In this document: piece by piece, positions 57,340 to 64,000 of the stretch
Numbering within the stretch: the stretch's first letter is position 1
How the letters are laid out: the number at the start of each line of letters is the position of its first letter
Source: Daphnia pulex
Lineage: Eukaryota; Arthropoda; Branchiopoda; Diplostraca; Daphniidae
Assembly (NCBI RefSeq): GCF_021134715.1
Contig: NC_060027.1
Location: 1,550,001 to 1,614,000, forward strand
Reading direction: 5' to 3'
Length of the DNA stretch: 64,000 bases
Translations under genes and position numbers: made by a program
The notes under the pieces: generated by a model
Told to the model about the DNA's origin: nothing
Seen by the model: the letters and a program-made list of their open reading frames with translations, nothing else
Databases searched by the model: none

Positions 57340-58920
57340 ATTTGTCGTTCTTTTATTTCCGAGACGCTGACCGATAAGGTTACTTCAGTCATTACTGCTG
57401 GGTACATTCATTCCTGAAATTGTTCTTCATAAAAAAAGGTAATTCCTACTCTAATTCTTAATGTTTTCTACGGTCAATTTACGGGTAGCATGGCCTTAAA
57501 TTTATATTAGCCAATTCAATGTGGCCATGCTTGTTGTACACTTGTTTAAAATGTCGTCTCTTGCTGAGTGTTGCACGCTTCGTCATGTCAAAGTACTTTA
57601 GAACAGTACAAGTAATAATGTAGAGTAACTTAATGGTCCTATGACTGTTTCCACATTAAAATTCTGTGATGAGGTTTCTGATAGAAAATTGCGCTGTTTT
57701 ATTAACAATTATCAATAATTAGTAAACTAAAGTTACATGTCATTGCAAATATTTTCTGTGATTTGTTATGTGAATTTTTTTGATTGAGAGATGCCCTTGA
57801 ATTGAGCTTGAGAAGATATGAACTTTCATTAAAAATGATTTGAAAAGTGTCAATAACTAATCTAATTTATTTTGTGACAGGTTGGTGGAGATTGTTCTCG
57901 ATGTGGAATGCCAAATCAACAAGATGAGATACCAAGCCTCTGTGAAGAGGCCTCTACCATGTTGCGTTAAGAAAATGTGCACACTAGGCAAGCTGAAATG
58001 GTAACATCTACTTGTAATATGACAACTTCAGTGGGTTAGCATCTTGTTAAATTTTAGTCCATTTGTGTTCTTTGTTCAGAATTTACTCGAGTTGGGCCTA
58101 AAATTCATGATTTAGAAGCAATTTGACAACTACCAACTGTTTCAAATAAGCATTTGTGAAAAAATTTTGATCACCTTGGGAAGAGTTACATTTTGGTTTA
58201 TTTGAGAATTTTTATATAACAGCTAAAATTATCCATTTTATATTTTTGAAATTTTATTGGTTTATTAATGTACTTTTGGCTCTTGCTTTGCAGGTTTCAT
58301 TGGTTAGAGAAAGTTTGAGCTGTTCATGGTTGTGATGTTTGGTGTGGCAGTCATTTTCTGATTGAGACGTGCACTGAAATGGATCTTCTACAGACTTGCG
58401 TGTTGTTTCAACATCATATTTCCATTTACCATGTTGGTGTCCATGCAGAGTTGAGCTGTTGTGCAAAATAACAGGTGTTGCCTCATGGCTTTCTGGTAAT
58501 TTGTTGGTGTGTTCTTCTGCTACCTGTATCTATGTTGAGGTAATGCTGGATGAAAAGTTTTATTCAATTAATAACTAATTCTCTATTCTCGTTTCAGTTC
58601 AATCGAACGGCGCCGTTCCGGACTTGATCCATTGGTGAAGCTAAGAAAATGCTGAACTTCAAGAGATTGATAAATTATTTAGTCTTAGAGATTTTCAAAT
58701 TCATTTCTCTTCTCTCTTTCCCCAAGTAAACAAAATTTCCTCTTAGGTAGTTGTGTGGATGGGTAATTGCAATGAGATTATATATTTTCTGTGAGAAAGC
58801 TCAGTTAAACTTAAAACCATAAAAATCTTGTGTACTGATAAATTTACATCTACCATAACAAACCTGAAATAATCAAAAATACCACCTTGTTATAAAATAA
58901 TAAAATTATTGAAATCAAAA
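57340..58920 (+). ncRNA. Candidate spliced long non-coding RNA
   Basis: Three segments have strong acceptor and donor pairs in the same orientation. These are 57881-57999 (TTTTGTGACAG | ... ATG | GTAACA), 58294-58539 (TTGCTTTGCAG | ... GAG | GTAATG) and 58598 onwards (TCTCGTTTCAG | ...). A possible first exon ends in AAAAAAAG | GTAATT at about 57438. An AATAAA (in AATAATAAAATTATT) at about 58906 could be the polyadenylation signal. The exons contain stops in all frames; the longest start-to-stop frame in exon 2 is about 20 codons (MPNQQDEIPSLCEEAS...). Splice signals support transcription, but coding potential is poor. A decayed gene is the main alternative. Confidence 0.35.
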
Positions 58921-59496
58921 CTACTGACTACATTTTTTTTAATCATGAAACCATTATACAAATAAAATTTTTCCCAAAAATTATTTTACAACGAAATAAT
59001 CCATATATCCAGCCCAAATTTTTATTAAATTTTAAAATTTGCTTAAAACAACCACCATATATTATTTTACTAAGTCTTTTTCGCAAAAAATTGGCGATGT
59101 CCATTTATCCCATGTTTTTTTTGTTTACAAAATTAAAAACAATTTTTCTTATTTTACAATTTTTATTTATTTTAACATAATCACATATATATTTTATGGC
59201 CCCCAGGGAGGGGGGGGCCTGTGACTTTCCCAACCGCGATAATAACATGTGCCGTTATTATTTTGTTGGTGCGGAAAGCCGGAATTTTATCTAGCAGTTG
59301 TCGACTGTATCAAAACTGACATAGAATCAGTTTGCCACAATCGTATACTGCCCAAGTAAAAACGCAAAAGACGACAGATGAAACCAATTCAAGTCAGAAA
59401 CTCACTGGCAGAGCAAAACCACAAGTAAAAGGGAATAAGAATATTTCAAATCAGCACCACGGATACCACTAAAGCAAAAAACACAAATGAAAGCAG
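58921..59496. other. AT-rich intergenic, no gene seen
   Basis: Very AT-rich, with a CCCCCAGGGAGGGGGGGG patch at about 59201-59218. Nothing else identified. Confidence 0.45.
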
Positions 59497-60007
59497 TTAA
59501 AATAATGAAGTCAGCAAATTAGACAAATTCTGGCTCAGCTGCTTCGGAATAACTCCAGCACAGCTACTTCTGGATAACACTGGCACCACATCCTGCATAC
59601 AACGGTTGGTTTTCTTCATCACACCTTTCACCATCTGGCTGCAGCGTGCAGCGTGGTTGTTGGACCTATTGAAGAAAATAAAAAAATTACCATCAGGAAA
59701 CACAAGTTAACTGGACTCTTACGACAAAAGATAAGGAGTAAGACCAAACAGAATAGCTTTGATTTCTGCAATTTTTGCGAAAGAAGTAATAGTTGGAAAG
59801 GTATTCAAATTTCTACAGTAGCAAAGCAAATTGATCTCTAGTAGTAGTAGTAAATAGTTGTAGGAAATCTGAAAAAAATAATTACTTTTGCTGTTGCATG
59901 GGATGAGACGTACGACTGGGTACAGGCAGCGAGACACACGAGGCACGACATTTCGGCAAATGTACAGGCATTTTCAATTCAGATGGCAAAGTGGTAAGAT
60001 CAATCAC
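59497..60007 (-). CDS. 3' exons of an unrecognised gene, or gene fragment
   Basis: Two minus-strand exons agree in phase: 59886-60007 (acceptor AATTTTCAG, donor AAAA | GTAATT) and 59497-59665 (acceptor CTTCAATAG). Together they read VIDLTTLPSELKMPVHLPKC, then CVSLPVPSRTSHPMQQQKSN, RCSQMVKGVMKKTNRCMQDV and SRSSCAGVIPKQLSQ, ending in a stop at 59497. The piece before, near 60008-60090, has a donor-like AAAAG | GTATTT, but a stop soon appears upstream in the frame that fits. The gene therefore either has more exons or is broken. No family is recognised. Confidence 0.42.
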
Positions 60008-60089
60008 CTGAAAATTGACACATCGAGATTTTACATTCCATTAACCTAATTAATTGACAAGAAATACCTTTTCATTTTGGGAAACGTCA

Positions 60090-60614
60090 CGACCGGCTTC
60101 TCACTTCTGCTACGTCAAGGAACAAAATGGTCGAACTGGGGCCTTGAGGACACTCGCCCCACCTGGTGGACATCAATTGGATTGCTTGCTTGCTGACAGC
60201 ACGCAGCAGCTAAACTTGAATTCTTCACGCCTTTCACTAAGTGGCACAAAATGAATCAAGTGAGGATGAATACCAGATTACTCAAACAGCTTTCCCTATG
60301 AGACAACACACAAATTATTAACTTGGCTATTTCCGATCATTTTCCGTAACTTATTCAACATAAAAATCTATAATAGTAACAAAAAGTATGGGGGTTTAAG
60401 ACAACAGATAATAATATTAAAATGAAAAGACAGTTAAAAATTATTGGAGTTCTATTGTCGCGATACAGCCAATTAGTTCTAAAATTTAAGTAACTTACCA
60501 ACATTATTTAAGTGAAATGAAAATGTACTTGATTTTGGTTGACCAGCAGTATAAGCCGTTACAAATTATTATAAGAGAAGCTTAGGTGGAGTGGATCGCT
60601 GATTTCGTTTTTCT
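60090..60614. other. Intergenic, no gene seen
   Basis: AT-rich 3' flank of the receptor gene. No polyadenylation signal could be fixed with confidence, and I see no RNA gene. Confidence 0.4.
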
Positions 60615-63600
60615 CTACACTCTAGTCACATTATTGTCACTCGGCAAAATTTGATAATAGCAATTATTTTGCGATGCAAGGTAGATTTCGCTACATGCAA
60701 GCTGCTTAGACGACAGATCGTTTACAAGTTGAGCTTCTCTTTCCTTTCGGACTTTACGCGCGCTTACTCCGGCGTCCGAATGGTAATAGGAAACGGTGGT
60801 GAACTTCAGAGGAACTTGTTGCTGAAAAATTGGAAATTTATTAAACCCCATTGGTTTTGTTTTTAACTGAATTTGTAAACTTACGTCTGGCAAAATATTT
60901 TCGATGATTTCAGCGAAGGTGGGTCGTTTATTCGGTTGAAACTGCCAACAGCTTTCCATAAGATTAAACAGTCTGTCTGGGCAACCTTCCGGCCGTTGCA
61001 AAACTCCGCCAGCCTTCACGTACTCGAGAACCTGGTCATTAGTCAAATCCTGATGGGGATGCGATGCGAGAGTTGCTATTTCCCACAACACGACGCCAAA
61101 ACTCCAGACATCACATTGGGAGGTATAGAAAACATCACATAGTGACTCGGGTGCCATCCATCGAATGGGAAGGAGCTCAATTTCTTCGTTCATTTTGTAA
61201 TAACCTTCTTCAGAAATTTCTCTTGTCAACCTAAAACCGCCAATCTTGACGGTAAGATCACTGGCCACCATGCAATCTTGTGCAATCAAACTGCGATGGA
61301 CGTACTTGTTTTCCGACAGGTACATCATGCCATCGGCAATTTCGATCGCCATCTTCAACATGGACTGAAATTATTCAACGAAATTCATTAGACAATGAAG
61401 ATTATAAGAGGATGGTCTAGCTAATACCTTAAGGGTAAGCGGTTGACGACCTTTACTGGCGTATTCTTCGTGATCGGGACGATGGGAACGTAAAAAGGAT
61501 TTCAAGTCTCCATTATCCATTAACTCCATGATGATCAACATCGGCTGGTTTACAGTGACGACTCCCAAAAGTTGAACGACGTGGTGAGCGTTCAAGTTCC
61601 TATGGTAATTGCATCAAATGTTATCTAAAAATAAATACAGTTGAAATTAAATGACAGTTTAGTTATTACTTGATGACAATATTTTCTTCTTCAAGTAATT
61701 CAATGTGCTCCTTGACGATGGCTCTTGGAATGACCATTTTAACGGCACATTTGACTTCCGGCTGTTTGGGCACTGTGTTACGCAACAGGCCCTCGTAGAG
61801 AATACCGAAAGAGCCATTACCCATTTCACGGATAAAGACGACATTATCTCGTGCTACTTCCCATTCTTTGGGGACTTTTTCTATAACCAATCAGAATTGT
61901 GATTACAAAAATTACGAAAATACAATAAACAATTTTAAATTACTGCGATGATCTCGATTTCCTAAGACAGTTCCGTAGTTTTTCCTGGTCTTTTTGTGCT
62001 TTACCAAGTATCGAATGACAAAACCCAACAATATTAATACAAAACTGACGAGGATAAATATGCCGGATATCAAACCAAGGTCAAATCCGTTAACATTTCC
62101 CTGTTTGTTAACAAATGACGCTGGGAATTAAAAGTAAATTTTTGACAATGAGAGAAAATAAAACACACCTCGATAAGGAAGCAAAATTCCTTCGTAGGTT
62201 TTCCTGTTCCGGCCAATGAAACCGCTCGAACTTGAACGCAATAGTTGCCCGGTAATAGATCGGTCATTATTTTAGTCCTTTGGCTATTTTCAAAGTCCTT
62301 CCGGCGAATGCATTCTTTAACAATTTGGTCCTTTAAGAGACATGTTGATAAATATATTATTCGACCTCATAAAAATATAATAAGACTTGCGTTGTCTGAT
62401 CGTCTGTACTCCAGTAGATATTTTATAACAAGTCCGTTGGGATCCTCCGGTTCATGCCAACCGATTTTTATTGATGGAGACGTGTAATTCGATTCGTATC
62501 TCACTATCCCACCAACGATATCATCCTCAAAATCTGTTTCAAATAGAAAAGCCAAAATTAACAAGTAATTCACGGTAATGATGTGCGAATTAAAACATAC
62601 CACTCTTTTTGGTGCGAGTGGAAGTCATAGCAGCTGTCGTACTACATAGGGTACTATTCCTGACGGGATCGTGATCATGACAAGCCATCACCTGTATGGT
62701 ATATTCGGCGTAGTGTCGTACACCGACCACAGTGTAACTCGTACCCGTCACTTTTTGATAAAAAGGGATCAACCGATTATTGCCATCGTACATGTTCGAA
62801 TGATTTTCAACGGGAGCAATTTCAATTGCTTGATTGTCGATATTTACACTGTATATAAAACAAATTATTCATTATATTTCCATTACCAGAAAAGAAAGAA
62901 AAAGAGACTTACATCGGGTCTTTGATATAGATTTTATCATGGAGATAGTTTTTGAAATCCGTTTTGAATATTTGTTCCCTTTCCAATTTTTCTTTCGATT
63001 TGGGTTCTAAAACCTTTGGTTTCTTATTATTGTCGCTCAGTGAAAGAACAGCATCTATTAAAAATTTTAAAAAATTTAACCGAATTCAACCAATTGTACG
63101 GCAGCGAAAATGTTTACGTTCAGCGCAAGCATCGAGACTGTGATAATAGTCTTGGTCGTCTTTACGCCAACTGCCAGTGACGATGTAATGCGTCACAATC
63201 CCGTTTGGATTAATCGGGGGTTTCCATTCTATAACGAGTTCGGAGCTAGAGTTGGCAGAAGCTCTTAAATCTTCTGGCTGATCTGGTTCTATAAGAAAAT
63301 GAAAACAAACATGTAAGAATCAACATAAAGCAAAAAAAAAAACTTATGACTTATTTACCTGCTGGACTTGTTCTTTCGTACAAAATTGGACTACGGGCAC
63401 CTACCCGTTTGCCCATTTGTTGCAGTGCGACTGTATACGTTTGGACGTAAATGGCGTACTGAGTGTAAGGCTTGAGATAAGTAATAAGGTGCATATGATT
63501 TTCGTCAGAATCAGCATCAAGATTAGCAGCTACATTGTTGACCCTCCACCTTTAAAAAAGGCATTTTAATGAATATCAAGACTACGCAGTAAAAACCACA

Positions 63601-64000
63601 AAAACTTACCCGTCACCACCACAAGCGTCACGTCCATCGTAATAAGAGACATTTGCAAAAGGAGCCTCGATATAAGAAATAATATAGCCCAGCAATTGGC
63701 GTTTATCATCTAACATAGCTCTGAAATTGTCCCAACTCAACAGCATTCCAACAGAGGACTTGTTAACAATAGTGACGTTGAGAACTTGTTCGTCACACGT
63801 CGCCTTATCGCCATTGGACCAAGGTGAAATGTCCACGTCCGAGTGCTTAAACGCCAAAGTTCCTGGAACGGTACTGGAGTTGACGAGCTCTTCGATTAAA
63901 TTCAAACACAACTTGGGATTGAAATGGAACAACATCTTTTTATAGATTGTCAAATTCTGCGTCTTGGGCCACAGCTGCTGCAAATTTTGATTGTCCTGAA
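60615..64000 (-). CDS. InR: Insulin-receptor-like protein with inactivated kinase domain (5' end beyond window)
   Basis: Exons: 63610->64000, 63359-63549, about 63115-63288, 62913-63054, 62601-62848, 62391-62533, 62169-62330, 61944-62100, 61670-61880, 61428-61599, 60885-61364 and 60615-60821. The window edge begins in the second L domain ([29 protein letters not shown]). FnIII domains with [46 protein letters not shown] and [19 protein letters not shown] follow. Then come a TM helix ([20 protein letters not shown]) and a kinase domain. GNGSFG, the AVK lysine, [23 protein letters not shown] and [12 protein letters not shown] are intact. However the catalytic loop is [12 protein letters not shown] (HRD Asp lost) and the DFG motif is GGFRLTR (Asp and Gly lost). 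One activation-loop Tyr is missing (SEEGYY). No NPxY is seen before the kinase domain. The tail after the kinase is short (about 68 residues). The family is certain; I infer a non-signalling or decoy/heterodimer role. Confidence 0.93.

Noticed and set aside
60831-60883. In-frame read-through of the last receptor intron
   Set aside because: The 63-nt stretch between 60822 and 60884 lacks stops and could be coding, but GTAAGT and TTTTTCAG borders fit an intron and its translation has no receptor similarity. Retention as an isoform cannot be excluded.

Overview
This window looks like nuclear DNA of an arthropod, most likely a water flea (Daphnia-like branchiopod crustacean). The evidence is short (about 55-190 bp) phase-consistent spliceosomal introns, metazoan families (insulin-type receptor, RNF216, cyclin L, NRF-6 acyltransferases) and a cluster of arthropod-style small secreted-protein genes whose first exon is only 7-12 codons. 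The species call is inference; I could not run a search. Exon boundaries were deduced by hand from splice signals and reading-frame phase.

Left part (1-9.7 kb): two tandem NRF-6-like multipass acyltransferase genes on the minus strand, one truncated by the window edge and one complete (10 exons, 763 aa). A decayed first exon of a third copy lies between them, and copies of an interspersed repeat with an internal hairpin lie in the shared flanks. 9.6-11.8 kb: an ankyrin-like gene fragment (+) faces an N-terminal-only cyclin L (-), which looks like a junction of partial gene duplicates. 12.3-15.3 kb: an intact 11-exon RBR E3 ligase, RNF216/TRIAD3-like (-), with one GC-AG intron.

16-28 kb is gene-poor. 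It holds a small TCAACCCGG minisatellite and, at about 18.85-25.8 kb, a cluster of roughly six degenerate copies of a unit of about 0.9 kb.

28-52 kb: seven secreted or signal-anchored proteins (28.3+, 29.9-, 34.9-, 37.8-, 41.8+, 46.8+, 50.7+). Each has a TATA-like box and a phase-0 intron that separates a tiny first exon from the hydrophobic signal sequence. Six are low-complexity and carry S-x-E motifs (the Fam20C-type secretory-kinase site), often in D-S-x-E-x-D context. The largest (805 aa) alternates basic R-x-x-R modules with acidic S-x-E modules. This cluster is my best candidate for an undescribed system: a battery of secreted acidic phosphoproteins for cuticle, carapace or another extracellular matrix.

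52.9-56.3 kb: a 1062-aa protein with a DUF4470-like start and a C-terminal MYND zinc finger (+). 57.3-58.9 kb: a spliced transcript candidate with little coding potential. 59.5-60.0 kb: two consistent exons of an unrecognised minus-strand gene. 60.6-64 kb: the 3' part of an insulin-receptor-like gene (-). Its kinase domain keeps the fold motifs but has HRD changed to HRS and DFG changed to GFR, so it is predicted to be a catalytically dead pseudokinase receptor. It also has a GC-AG intron.
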